A DNA stretch of 40,871 nucleotides from Pseudomonas kitaguniensis (GTDB lineage Bacteria > Pseudomonadota > Gammaproteobacteria > Pseudomonadales > Pseudomonadaceae): positions 1 to 40,871 of the forward strand of contig NZ_VUAZ01000076.1 of the NCBI RefSeq assembly GCF_009296165.1, in the 5' to 3' direction. Below, one piece after another: positions 8,001 to 16,852 of this stretch. The position numbers and the translations under genes were made by a program. How positions within the stretch are numbered: position 1 is the stretch's first letter; each line of letters begins with the position of its first letter. The notes under the pieces were generated by a model that ran no database searches, was not told the DNA's origin, and saw nothing but the letters and a program-made list of their open reading frames with translations.

Positions 8001-8894
8001 ATGTCCGCCACCTCTACTGTTCCAACAGCGACCCCCACCGCCCAAACATTCGAAATTCGTCCATTCCCCGGCAGCGTCGGCGCAGAGATTATCGGCCTGG
8101 ATCTGACCCGCCCGGTCAACGATCAGGATTTTGCGCGCATTCACCGCGCGCACCTCGACCACCACGTCGTAGTGTTCCGTGACCAGCGCATCACCCCCGA
8201 ACAACAGATCGCCTTCAGCCGCCGCTTCGGTGTGCTGCAAATTCACGTGCTCAAACAGTTCCTGTTGGCCAACCACCCAGAAATCCTGATCGTCTCCAAC
8301 ATCATCGAAAATGGCCAATCCATCGGCTTGGGTGACGCGGGCAAATTCTGGCACTCAGACCTGTCCTATAAAGAGCTGCCAAGCCTGGGCTCGATGCTGC
8401 ACGCGCAGGAATTGCCCGCCGAGGGCGGCGATACCTTGTTTGCCGACATGCACAAAGCCTGGGACCAACTGCCCGAGCACCTGCGCAAGGCCGTAGAAGG
8501 GCGCAGCGCCGCGCATTCCTACACGGCGCGCTACAGCGAAACCAAATTCGAAGGCAACTGGCGCCCGACGCTGACGCCCGAGCAACTCGCCCAAGTCGCC
8601 GAGGTGGTGCACCTCATCGTGCGCACCCACCCGGAAAACGGCCGCAAGGCGCTGTTCGTCAGTGAAGGTTTCACCACCCGCATCGTTGGCCTGCCGGACG
8701 ACGAAAGCCGCGACCTGCTGGCCCAGCTCTACGCCCACAGCGTGCTGCCGCAGAACATCTACCGCCACACGTGGCAGCCCCACGACCTGGTGTTCTGGGA
8801 CAACCGCTCGCTGATCCACCTGGCCGCCGGTTGCCCGAGCCACCTGCGCCGCAAGCTGTTTCGCACCACCATCCAGGGCGACGCGCCTTTCTGA
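8001..8894 (+). CDS. TauD/TfdA-family 2-oxoglutarate/Fe(II) dioxygenase
   Basis: Oxygenolytic cleavage enzyme of the taurine dioxygenase family. Members hydroxylate next to a sulfonate, sulfate ester or other leaving group using 2-oxoglutarate and O2, and here it probably frees sulfite from an organosulfonate. The 297-residue product is slightly longer than TauD (~283). The metal-binding HxD is H118-S-D120 (KFWHSDLSY) and the distal His is H273 (LIHLAAG). The C-terminal RRKLFRTTIQGD carries the Arg expected to hold 2-oxoglutarate. SD GGGAG precedes the ATG by 7 nt, inside a hairpin. The gene heads an operon with a binding protein, ATPase and permease; the dioxygenase-first order differs from E. 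coli tauABCD. Exact substrate unknown. Confidence 0.88.
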   Translation: MSATSTVPTATPTAQTFEIRPFPGSVGAEIIGLDLTRPVNDQDFARIHRAHLDHHVVVFRDQRITPEQQIAFSRRFGVLQIHVLKQFLLANHPEILIVSNIIENGQSIGLGDAGKFWHSDLSYKELPSLGSMLHAQELPAEGGDTLFADMHKAWDQLPEHLRKAVEGRSAAHSYTARYSETKFEGNWRPTLTPEQLAQVAEVVHLIVRTHPENGRKALFVSEGFTTRIVGLPDDESRDLLAQLYAHSVLPQNIYRHTWQPHDLVFWDNRSLIHLAAGCPSHLRRKLFRTTIQGDAPF

Positions 8895-8908
8895 TTCGGA
8901 GCACGAGC

Positions 8909-9933
8909 ATGTCCAAACACATTCCATTTGCACGCTTGGCTGCGACCATTGGTCTGGGTGTCAGCCTGTTGGCCGGCAGCCTGGTCGCACCGGCCGCCGC
9001 GCAGGCCGAAGGCGAGATTCGCATCGCCGAGCAGTTCGGCATCGTTTACCTGCTGCTCAATGTGGTGCGTGACCAGCACCTGATCGAGAAATACGGCAAG
9101 CAGGAAGGCCTCGACATCAAGGTCGACTGGACCCAGCTTTCCGGCGGCGCAGCGGTCAACGACGCGCTGCTGTCCGGTTCCATCGACATCGCCGGTGCCG
9201 GCGTCGGCCCGCTGCTGACCATCTGGGATCGCACCCACGGCCGGCAGAACGTCAAGGCCGTGGCGTCTTTGGGCAACTTCCCGTACTACCTGGTGAGCAA
9301 CAACCCGAACGTCAAGACCATCGCCGACTTCACCGAGAAAGACCGCATCGCGGTGCCAGCGGTGGGCGTGTCAGTGCAGTCGCGCTTCTTGCAGTACGCC
9401 GCTGCCAAGCAGTGGGGTGACAAGGCATTCAATCGCCTCGACAAGTACACCGTGGCCGTCCCACACCCTGACGCCACTGCGGCGTTGATCGCTGGCGGTA
9501 CCGAACTGAGCGGGCACTTTTCCAACCCGCCGTTCCAGGAGCAGGCGCTGACCAACCCCAACGTGCACGTGGTGCTTAACTCGTACGACATTCTCGGCCC
9601 GAACTCACCGACCGTGCTGTTTGCCACCGAGAAGTTTCGCAACGACAACCCGAAAACCTACAAGGCCTTTGTCGAAGCATTGACCGAAGCCGCGCAGTTC
9701 GCGCAGAACGACAAAGCGCGGCCGCCGACACCTACCTCCGTGTGACCAAGGCCAAGATCGACCGAGCCGCGCTGCTGAAAATCATCGAGAACCCCGAGTT
9801 CGAATTCAGCGTGACGCCGAAAAACACCTACCCGCTGGCGGAATTTCTGTACCGCGTCGGCGCCATCAAAAACAAGCCTGAATCGTGGAAGGACTATTTC
9901 TTCCAGGACGCCAAGCCCCTGCAAGGAAGTTGA
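8909..9933 (+). CDS. SsuA/TauA-like periplasmic substrate-binding protein (frameshifted near its end)
   Basis: Periplasmic binding protein that delivers a sulfonate-like substrate to the adjacent ABC importer. It starts at ATG 8909, 14 bases after the dioxygenase stop, with SD CGGAGC. A Sec signal peptide (MSKHIPFARLAATIGLGVSLLAG...APAAAQA) precedes an NMT1/SsuA-type fold (GSIDIAGAGVGPLLTIWDR; hinge segment FTEKDRIAVPAVGVSVQSRFLQ). The frame breaks at about 9714-9727: QFAQNDKA runs out of frame, and one missing G restores NDKAAAADTYLRVTKAKIDRAALL, which joins the 63-codon downstream frame ending at 9933. Restored length is about 341 residues. I regard the break as a likely sequence error. If real, the last ~70 residues are lost. 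Confidence 0.87.
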
Positions 9934-9934
9934 G

Positions 9935-10786
9935 ATGAACGCGCCCTTGCAAGGCCACACGGCCAGCAACCTGCACACCACCGAGCCGTTGCTGGCGGTG
10001 GACCACGTCAGCCTGGAATACCGCACGCCGGAGCGTGTGGTGCGCGCTACGCACCAGGTGAGTTTCGAGATCGACCCGGCCGACCGCTACGTGCTGCTTG
10101 GCCCTTCGGGTTGTGGCAAATCCACCTTGCTCAAGTCCATCGCCGGGTTTATCAAACCCTGCGAAGGCGAGATCCGCTTGCTCGGGCAAAAGGTTGAGCA
10201 ACCCGGCCCGGACCGCATTGTGGTGTTCCAGGAATTCGACCAACTGCCGCCGTGGAAAACCGTCAAGCAAAACGTGATGTTCCCGCTGCTCGCATCCAAA
10301 ACATTGAAGCGCGCCGAAGCAGAAGAGCGCGCGCTGCACTACCTCGATAAAGTCGGCCTCAGCGCCTTTGCCGACGCTTACCCGCACACCCTTTCCGGCG
10401 GCATGAAAGCGCGGGTGGCGATTGCGCGCGCCTTGGCCATGCAGCCAAAAATTTTGCTGATGGACGAACCCTTCGCCGCCCTCGACGCCCTGACCCGACG
10501 CAAGATGCAGGAAGAACTGCTGCTGCTCTGGGAAGAAGTTCGCTTCACGCTGTTGTTCGTCACTCACTCCATCGAAGAGGCGTTGGTGGTGGGCAATCGC
10601 ATCCTGTTGCTGTCACCGCATCCGGGGCGGGTGCGCGCCGAAATTCACAGCCATCAATACGACCTGCACAGCCTCGGCGGTGTGGAATTCCAGGCGTCGG
10701 CGCGGCGTATTCATCGCCTGCTGTTCGATGAAGCGCCCGAGGCCGAACGTGAGTTGGGTTTCGCCGACATCCGCATCGCTTACTGA
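9935..10786 (+). CDS. ABC importer ATPase, SsuB/TauB family
   Basis: Cytoplasmic ATPase of the sulfonate-type importer. It has 283 residues: Walker A GPSGCGKST (56-64), Q-loop VVFQEFDQLPPW (about 96-107), signature LSGGMKARVAIARAL (153-167), Walker B ILLMDEPFAALD (173-184) and switch His VTHSIEEAL. The Q-loop FQEFDQLPPW is typical of the nitrate/sulfonate/taurine subfamily. It begins one base after the binding-protein stop, with AAGGAAG as SD, so the genes are co-translated. The N-terminal ~20 residues are an extension ahead of the usual ABC start. Confidence 0.92.
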   Translation: MNAPLQGHTASNLHTTEPLLAVDHVSLEYRTPERVVRATHQVSFEIDPADRYVLLGPSGCGKSTLLKSIAGFIKPCEGEIRLLGQKVEQPGPDRIVVFQEFDQLPPWKTVKQNVMFPLLASKTLKRAEAEERALHYLDKVGLSAFADAYPHTLSGGMKARVAIARALAMQPKILLMDEPFAALDALTRRKMQEELLLLWEEVRFTLLFVTHSIEEALVVGNRILLLSPHPGRVRAEIHSHQYDLHSLGGVEFQASARRIHRLLFDEAPEAERELGFADIRIAY

Positions 10787-10797
10787 AGGGGCCGCCC

Positions 10798-11646
10798 ATG
10801 CGCCAGGAATTTGAAATTGACCTGCAACCACTGCTCAGCGTGCCTGTGGAACGCGAGCTACCGCTGCGTCAACGCCTATGGCAACAAGGCTGGCTGCGCA
10901 AGGGCCTGATCCTGATCGTGCTGGCGATCCTCTGGGAAGCGGTGGCGCGTTACCAGAATAACGACTTGCTGCTGCCGAGCTTTTTGCAAACCTCAGCGGC
11001 GCTCTACGACGGCCTGCTCAGTGGCGAATTGCTGAGTAAAGTCAGCATCTCGCTGGTGGTGCTGATCAAGGGCTACCTGATCGGTATCGTGTTGGCGTTC
11101 GCCCTGACCACGCTGGCGGTGTCCACGCAGTTGGGCCGCGACTTGCTCAGTACATTGACCTCCATGTTCAACCCGCTGCCAGCCATTGCGCTGCTGCCGC
11201 TGGCGCTGTTGTGGTTTGGCCTGGGGCAGAACAGCCTGATATTTGTGTTGGTGCATTCGGTGTTGTGGGCCTTGGCGCTGAACACGTACTCGGGGTTTCT
11301 CGGCGTGTCCGAAACCCTGCGCATGGCCGGTCGCAACTACGGCCTCAAGGGCATGCGTTTTGTGCTGTTCATTCTGATTCCGGCAGCGCTGCCGTCGATC
11401 CTGGCCGGCCTCAAAATCGGCTGGGCATTCGCTTGGCGCACGTTGATCGCGGCCGAGCTGGTGTTCGGCGCCACCAGCGGCAAGGGCGGGTTGGGCTGGT
11501 ACATCTTCCAGAATCGCAACGAGCTGTACACCGACAAGGTGTTTGCAGGTTTGGCGGTGGTGATTCTGATTGGCTTGCTGGTCGAAAACCTGGTGTTCGA
11601 CACCTTTGAGCGGCTTACGGTGAAACGCTGGGGCATGCAGCGCTAA
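10798..11646 (+). CDS. ABC importer permease, SsuC/TauC family
   Basis: Inner-membrane permease of the sulfonate-type importer, 282 residues. About six transmembrane helices are visible (for example GLILIVLAILWEAVARY, LVVLIKGYLIGIVLAFALTTLAV, FAGLAVVILIGLLVENLVF). The ATPase-contacting EAA loop is AGRNYGLKGMRFVLFILIPAALPSIL. The start ATG lies 11 bases after the ATPase stop, with a GGGG SD (AAGGGGCCGCCC). It is the last gene of the dioxygenase-SBP-ATPase-permease unit; the LysR gene starts 58 bases later. Confidence 0.92.
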   Translation: MRQEFEIDLQPLLSVPVERELPLRQRLWQQGWLRKGLILIVLAILWEAVARYQNNDLLLPSFLQTSAALYDGLLSGELLSKVSISLVVLIKGYLIGIVLAFALTTLAVSTQLGRDLLSTLTSMFNPLPAIALLPLALLWFGLGQNSLIFVLVHSVLWALALNTYSGFLGVSETLRMAGRNYGLKGMRFVLFILIPAALPSILAGLKIGWAFAWRTLIAAELVFGATSGKGGLGWYIFQNRNELYTDKVFAGLAVVILIGLLVENLVFDTFERLTVKRWGMQR

Positions 11647-11704
11647 ACACGATTGCTGCTACGATTGCGCCCAGTTCACTCCCGACTGATCACGAGTGCT
11701 TGGC

Positions 11705-12625
11705 ATGCAACTACCGGACATGAACCTGCTGGTCGCCCTCGACGCCTTGCTCGACGAGGGCAGCGTGGTCGGCGCGGCGCGGCGCATGAACCTCAGCCCG
11801 GCCGCCATGAGCCGCACCCTCACGCGTATTCGCGAGGCGGTGGGTTACCCGATCCTGGTGCGCGCCGGTCGCGGTTTGGTGCCGACGCCCAAGGCCCTGG
11901 AGTTGCAGGGCCAGGTGCGCAACGTCGTGGAGCAGGCGGCGTTGCTGTTTCGCTCGGCCGACCAAGTGGACTTGAGCACGCTGCGCCGCCGTTTCAGTGT
12001 GCGCGCCAACGACTTTTTTATCGGCGTGTATGGCGGTCGTCTGTTCGACACCATGGAGCGCATGGCGCCGTTGTGCGAGCTGTGTTTCGTGCCCGAAGGT
12101 GACACTGACGATGAAGCATTGCGCGAAGGGCGGCTCGACCTGCGCGTGAGCAACACCATGCCCGTCAGCCCCGAAGTCAAGGTGCAGAACCTGTTCTCCA
12201 CCACCTTCGTCGGCCTTGCGCGGGAAGATCACCCGTTGTTTGACCAAGAGATTACTGCCGCGCGGTTTGCCAGCTACTCGCACATCAGCATCTCGCGGCG
12301 CGGCATCGCCCGCGGGCCGATCGACACCGCATTGAATGCCCAAGGCCTGGAGCGCCGCGTGGCAATGATCGCCCCGGGTTTCCACGGCGCGATGTTCATG
12401 CTGCCCGACTCCGACCTGATCCTGCCGGTGCCCAAAGAGGCGCTCTACAGCGCCAAGCGCCTGAAGTTGCCCCTGCGCGCATTCCCGCTGCCGATCTCCT
12501 TGCCCACGCTGGTCCTGGCGCAATCCTGGCACCCGCGCTTCGACAAAGACCCCGCCCACAAATGGCTGCGCGAAACCCTGCGCGAGAGTTGCCACGCCAC
12601 CTGGCTGCAAGCCCAACCCACCTGA
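11705..12625 (+). CDS. LysR-family transcriptional regulator
   Basis: Predicted DNA-binding regulator of 306 residues. The N-terminal winged HTH (residues ~4-63: MNLLVALDALLDEGSVVGAARRMNLSPAAMSRTLTRIREAVGYPILVRAGRGLVPT) is typical LysR, followed by a periplasmic-binding-like effector domain. I chose ATG 11705 over a GTG at 11696 because the HTH begins at once and CGAG lies upstream. It follows the sulfonate operon on the same strand and precedes the MFS efflux operon, so it could serve either. The effector domain resembles the NodD/LinR/NahR-like branch (FVPEGDTDDEALREGRLDLRVSN). No sulfur link is visible in the sequence itself. Confidence 0.9.
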   Translation: MQLPDMNLLVALDALLDEGSVVGAARRMNLSPAAMSRTLTRIREAVGYPILVRAGRGLVPTPKALELQGQVRNVVEQAALLFRSADQVDLSTLRRRFSVRANDFFIGVYGGRLFDTMERMAPLCELCFVPEGDTDDEALREGRLDLRVSNTMPVSPEVKVQNLFSTTFVGLAREDHPLFDQEITAARFASYSHISISRRGIARGPIDTALNAQGLERRVAMIAPGFHGAMFMLPDSDLILPVPKEALYSAKRLKLPLRAFPLPISLPTLVLAQSWHPRFDKDPAHKWLRETLRESCHATWLQAQPT

Positions 12626-12674
12626 ACCTGATCGTTCCCACCGTGTTGCGGGCTGTGTGGATTGCGTCTCGCGC

Positions 12675-12695
12675 ACTTATAAGCTTCGGATAAGT
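12675..12695. promoter_or_regulatory. Dyad upstream of the MFS efflux operon
   Basis: ACTTAT (12675-12680) and ATAAGT (12690-12695) are exact inverted half-sites separated by 9 bp, 66 bp before the MFS start. The size fits a LysR-type site, and the LysR gene ends only 49 bp upstream. The role is inferred from position. Confidence 0.35.
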
Positions 12696-12760
12696 AACTT
12701 TTTGTCATGCATGTGCCTGATTAAACTGCTCGGGTATTTCTAATCCTGAGTTACGTGTTG

Positions 12761-14296
12761 ATGACATCGCTCGCTGCCCCCGCCCTGCAGGCCGCAGCCA
12801 CACCCACTGCCCTCAGCCCGCCTGTATTTGGCCCGCGCATCATCACAGGCTTGGTCGGCGTGTTGCTGGCCGTGCTGGTGTCCGGCCTCAACGAGATGGT
12901 CACCAAGGTCGCCCTCGCTGATATTCGCGGCGCGCTGTTCATCGGTTTTGACGAAGGCACCTGGCTGGTCGCCGCCTACACCGCCACCTCCGTCGCGGCC
13001 ATGGCCTTTGCGCCGTGGTGTGCGGTGACGTTTTCACTGCGCCGCTTCACCCTGTGCGCCATTGGGTTGTTTACCGTGCTGGGCATCCTGTGCCCGTTTG
13101 CGCCTAACTACCCAAGCCTGCTGCTGTTGCGCACCGTGCAGGGCCTGGCCGGTGGTGCGTTGCCGCCGATGCTGATGACCGTAGCGCTGCGCTTCTTGCC
13201 GGCCAACGTCAAACTGTACGGCCTGGCCGGCTATGCGCTCACCGCAACGTTCGGCCCCAGCCTGGGCACGCCGCTGGCAGCGCTGTGGACCGAATACGTC
13301 GGCTGGCAATGGGCGTTCTGGCAAATCGTCGCGCCATGCTTGCTGGCGATGGCGGCGGTGGCCTACGGCTTGCCGCAAGACCCGCTGCGCCTGGAGCGCT
13401 TCAAGCAGTTCAATTGGCGTGGCCTGCTGCTGGGGTTCCCGGCGATCTGCATGCTGGTGATCGGCCTGTTGCAAGGCAACCGACTGGACTGGTTCGAGTC
13501 CGGCCTGATCACCTTTCTGCTGAGCGGCGGTGCACTGTTGCTGGTGCTGTTCCTGGTCAATGAATGGTCGCAGCCGATCCCGTTTTTCAAGTTACAGATG
13601 CTCGGCCTGCGCAACCTCGCGTTCGCCTTGATCGTGCTGGCAGGCGTGCTGATGGTGCTGACCTCGGTGATCATCATTCCGTCGAGTTTTCTCGCGCAGG
13701 TGCAAGGTTATCGACCGTTGCAAACCGCGCCGGTGATGCTGCTGATGGCACTGCCGCAGTTGATTGCGCTGCCGTTGGTGGCAGCGTTGTGCAACCTGCG
13801 CTGGGTCGATTGCCGTTGGGTGCTGGGGCTCGGTTTGAGCATGCTGGTGCTGTGTTGCGTGGGCAGCGCGCACCTGACATCAGCGTGGGTTCGCGACGAT
13901 TTCTATGGCCTTTACCTGTTGCAAATTTTCGGTCAACCGATGGCCGTGCTGCCGCTGCTGATGCTTTCCACCGGCAGCATTCAGCCGATGGACGGCCCGT
14001 TTGCCTCGGCCTGGTTCAACACCGTCAAAGGCCTCGCCGCCGTGGTCGCCACGGCGCTGCTGGAGGTGCTGACCACGCAGCGTTTGCACTTCCACTCAAG
14101 CATGTTGGTGGACCGTTTGGGCAATTCGCCGCTGGCCGACGGCGATGCGCCGGGCCTGGCGCAGCGGCTGCACGAGCAGGCCGTGGTGCTGACCTCTGCA
14201 GACCTTTATTACGTCATGGCCGCTGTCGCGGTGGCGTTGATCCTGCTGATTTTCTGGATGCCCACGCGGATCTTTCCGCCCCGCGCACCGACTTGA
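12761..14296 (+). CDS. MFS drug efflux transporter, DHA2 (EmrB-like) family
   Basis: Proton-driven inner-membrane exporter, 511 residues from ATG 12761 (a GTG six bases earlier is also in frame). About 14 hydrophobic segments are visible, starting with IITGLVGVLLAVLVSGL and ending with LYYVMAAVAVALILLIFW, as in 14-helix DHA2 pumps. The conserved motif C-like stretch is LRTVQGLAGGALPPMLM. A longer periplasmic loop before the last helix (LTTQRLHFHSSMLVDRLGNSPLADGDAPGLAQRL) is characteristic of EmrB-type partners of HlyD adaptors. The adaptor and an outer-membrane factor follow directly, giving a full tripartite system. Substrate unknown. Confidence 0.9.
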   Translation: MTSLAAPALQAAATPTALSPPVFGPRIITGLVGVLLAVLVSGLNEMVTKVALADIRGALFIGFDEGTWLVAAYTATSVAAMAFAPWCAVTFSLRRFTLCAIGLFTVLGILCPFAPNYPSLLLLRTVQGLAGGALPPMLMTVALRFLPANVKLYGLAGYALTATFGPSLGTPLAALWTEYVGWQWAFWQIVAPCLLAMAAVAYGLPQDPLRLERFKQFNWRGLLLGFPAICMLVIGLLQGNRLDWFESGLITFLLSGGALLLVLFLVNEWSQPIPFFKLQMLGLRNLAFALIVLAGVLMVLTSVIIIPSSFLAQVQGYRPLQTAPVMLLMALPQLIALPLVAALCNLRWVDCRWVLGLGLSMLVLCCVGSAHLTSAWVRDDFYGLYLLQIFGQPMAVLPLLMLSTGSIQPMDGPFASAWFNTVKGLAAVVATALLEVLTTQRLHFHSSMLVDRLGNSPLADGDAPGLAQRLHEQAVVLTSADLYYVMAAVAVALILLIFWMPTRIFPPRAPT

Positions 14297-14323
14297 TTGC
14301 TCACTGAGCCAAAAGGATTTTTG

Positions 14324-15382
14324 ATGAAACGCAAAGACAAAATTGCCCTTTCCGCTATCGCCGTGTTCGCCTTGGCTGTGTTGGCGTACCGGGTTGCGCC
14401 GAGCCTTTTGGGCAACACGCGCCAGACCACCAACGACGCCTTCGTCGCCGCCGACTTCACCCTGGTGGCGCCGCGCGTGGCCGGCTTCATCAAGGAAGTG
14501 CTGGTGGAGGACAACCAGCGCGTCAAAGCCGGCCAACTGTTGGCGCTGATCGACGACCGCGATTTTCGCGCCGCCGCCCAAGCGGCCGACGCCGATACGC
14601 TCGTCGCCCAGGCCCAATTGAAAAACGCCACTGCAACCCTGGAGCGGCAAAGCTCGGTGATCGCCCAAGCGCAAGCCAGCGTCGCAGCAGACCGCGCCGA
14701 GGTGGCCTTCGCCGAACACGAACTGAACCGCTACAACCACCTCGCCGGTGTGGGCGCGGGCACAGTACAGAACGCCCAACAAGCCAAAACCCGCATCGAC
14801 CAGGCCACCGCGCGCCTGGCGAATGCCACCGCGGTGCTGGCGGCGGAACGCAAGCAGGTGGAAATTCTCGGCGCCCAGCGTGACGCCGCCGAAGGTGGGC
14901 TTAAACGCGCGCAGGCGGCCCTGGAAATGGCCAGCTATCAGTTGTCCTACACGCGCATCGTCGCGCCGATGGATGGCATGGTCGGCGAGCGCGCGGTGCG
15001 GGTTGGCGCCTATGTGACGCCGGGCAGCAAACTACTCGCCGTGGTGCCGTTGAGCGAGGCCTTTGTGGTGGCCAATTTCCAGGAGACTCAGCTGTCGCAC
15101 ATGCACGCCGGCCAAGCCGTGCAAGTGCGCGTCGACAGCCTCGACGGTGAACTGCTTAACGGCCATTTGGAAAGCCTGGCGCCGGCCACCGGCGTGACCT
15201 TCGCGTCGGTCAAACCCGACAATGCCACGGGCAATTTCACCAAGGTGGTGCAGCGCATTCCGGTAAAGATTGTGCTAGAGCCCAATCAGCCGCTGACCGA
15301 ACGGCTGCGCGTCGGCATGTCGGTGGAAGCCAGCGTCGACACCCAGCCAGCCACGCAGCCGCGTGAGGTGGCCCAGCAATGA
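14324..15382 (+). CDS. HlyD/EmrA-family efflux adaptor
   Basis: Periplasmic adaptor for the upstream MFS pump, 352 residues. I chose ATG 14324 because AAAAGGA lies 6 nt upstream; the longer open frame begins at a TTG at 14297 without such a site. There is an N-terminal membrane anchor (IALSAIAVFALAVLAYRVAPSLL), a lipoyl-like half-motif (TNDAFVAADFTLVAPRVAGFIKEVLVEDNQRVKAGQLLALID), a long Ala/Gln-rich coiled-coil hairpin (about 85-195), then the barrel (YTRIVAPMDGMVGERAVRVGAYVTPGSKLLAVVPL). The stop overlaps the start of the outer-membrane factor by 4 bases (ATGA). Confidence 0.92.
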   Translation: MKRKDKIALSAIAVFALAVLAYRVAPSLLGNTRQTTNDAFVAADFTLVAPRVAGFIKEVLVEDNQRVKAGQLLALIDDRDFRAAAQAADADTLVAQAQLKNATATLERQSSVIAQAQASVAADRAEVAFAEHELNRYNHLAGVGAGTVQNAQQAKTRIDQATARLANATAVLAAERKQVEILGAQRDAAEGGLKRAQAALEMASYQLSYTRIVAPMDGMVGERAVRVGAYVTPGSKLLAVVPLSEAFVVANFQETQLSHMHAGQAVQVRVDSLDGELLNGHLESLAPATGVTFASVKPDNATGNFTKVVQRIPVKIVLEPNQPLTERLRVGMSVEASVDTQPATQPREVAQQ

Positions 15383-16812
15383 AGCGATTTGCCTGGCTCA
15401 GCTTGAGCCTGATCAGCCTGAGTGCGTGCACCGTCGGCCCGGATTTCCAGCGGCCACAAGGCTCGCCCGTCAACCCATGGAGCGAGCCCCAAGGGCGACA
15501 GGCCGCCAGCCGCGCGGTCACCGACCCGTTGCAGGAGCGCTGGTGGGAAGTGTTCCACGACCCGCAGCTCTCAGCCCTCACACAGCGCGCGCTTCGCGAT
15601 AACCTCGACCTGAAACTGGCCGGCAGCCGTTTGCAACAGAGCCGCGCCGTACGCCAGGTGACCACCGCCGAGCGCTACCCCAACCTCAATGCCAGCGGTG
15701 ATTACCTGCGCCAACGCAACAGCGGCAAAGGCTTGAATGATCCGTCTGGCGAAAATGGCCGTTCGGCATTCAACCAGTGGGACGCGGGCTTCTCGGCCGC
15801 CTGGGAGCTGGACTTCTGGGGCCGCGTCAAACGTGAAACCGAGGCCGCCGATGCCACGCTGCAAGTGGCCGAAAACGACCGCCGCGCCGTGCTGTTATCG
15901 GTACTCGCCGACACCGCTCAGGATTACATTCAGTTGCGCGGCGTGCAAAACACCCGCGCCGTTACTGAGCAAAACCTCGACGTCGCCCGCCACAGCCTCA
16001 AGCTCTCGCAACTGCGCCTGGCCGACGGTGTGGCGACCGACCTGGACGTGGCCGAAGCCGCCGCGCAGGTGGCCGCCATCGAAGCGCGCCTGCCGGATTT
16101 GCAGCAGCGCCAGGACCAGTTGATCAACGCCCTTAGCCTGTTGATGGGCGAGCCGCCGCAAGCGCTGCACGCGCAGTTGTCCAAAGACGCCGCCGTGCCG
16201 CAGGCCCAGCGCCAAGTCGCCATCGGCCTGCCGTCGGAACTCGCCGAACGCCGCCCCGACATCCGCCAGGCCGAGGCGCGTTTGCACGCGGCCACTGCGA
16301 ATATCGGCGTGGCCAAGGGCGACTTCTACCCGCGCATCACCTTGTCTGGCAGCCTCGGCTCGCAAGCCCTGCAACTCTCGGATTTCGGCTCTTGGGGCTC
16401 GCGCGCTTTTGCCTTCGGCCCGCAGTTCAGCCTGCCGCTGTTCAATGGCGGGCGCCTGCAAGGCATGTTGAACCTGCGCGAAGCCCAGCAACAGGAAGCC
16501 GCGCTGGCGTACCAGCAAACCGTGCTGCGTGCCTGGCATGAAATCGACGACCAATTGACCCGCTACAACGCCAGCCAATTGCGCCGCGACAGCCTCGCCG
16601 AGGCGGTACGCCAAAACCAGATCGCCCTCACCACCGCGCAACATCAGTACGTCGAAGGCGTCGCCGATTTCGTCAACGTACTCACCGTACAAAGCGCACT
16701 GCTGGCGACGCAGGAACAGTGGGTGGAAAGCTCCACCAGCGTGTCACTGGCCATGGTTGGCTTATACAAGGCGTTGGGCGGCGGCTGGCAGTCGGTTTAC
16801 CCTGAAGGCTAA
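15379..16812 (+). CDS. NodT/OprM-family outer-membrane efflux lipoprotein
   Basis: Outer-membrane channel completing the MFS-HlyD-OMF system, 477 residues. It has a lipoprotein signal with lipobox LSAC (MKRFAWLSLSLISLSAC; Cys ~17). The first mature residues TVGPDFQRPQ are typical of the OprM/NodT group. Both OEP repeats are present (LAERRPDIRQAEARLHAATANIGVAKGDFYPRITLSGSLG is the family hallmark). It overlaps the adaptor by ATGA. It converges with the phosphatase gene on the other strand 40 bases downstream; I see no strong terminator in that gap. Confidence 0.92.
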   Translation: MKRFAWLSLSLISLSACTVGPDFQRPQGSPVNPWSEPQGRQAASRAVTDPLQERWWEVFHDPQLSALTQRALRDNLDLKLAGSRLQQSRAVRQVTTAERYPNLNASGDYLRQRNSGKGLNDPSGENGRSAFNQWDAGFSAAWELDFWGRVKRETEAADATLQVAENDRRAVLLSVLADTAQDYIQLRGVQNTRAVTEQNLDVARHSLKLSQLRLADGVATDLDVAEAAAQVAAIEARLPDLQQRQDQLINALSLLMGEPPQALHAQLSKDAAVPQAQRQVAIGLPSELAERRPDIRQAEARLHAATANIGVAKGDFYPRITLSGSLGSQALQLSDFGSWGSRAFAFGPQFSLPLFNGGRLQGMLNLREAQQQEAALAYQQTVLRAWHEIDDQLTRYNASQLRRDSLAEAVRQNQIALTTAQHQYVEGVADFVNVLTVQSALLATQEQWVESSTSVSLAMVGLYKALGGGWQSVYPEG

Positions 16813-16852
16813 GCACAGCTTGCGCACTGGAATTGTCCAGGCTTAACTGCTT

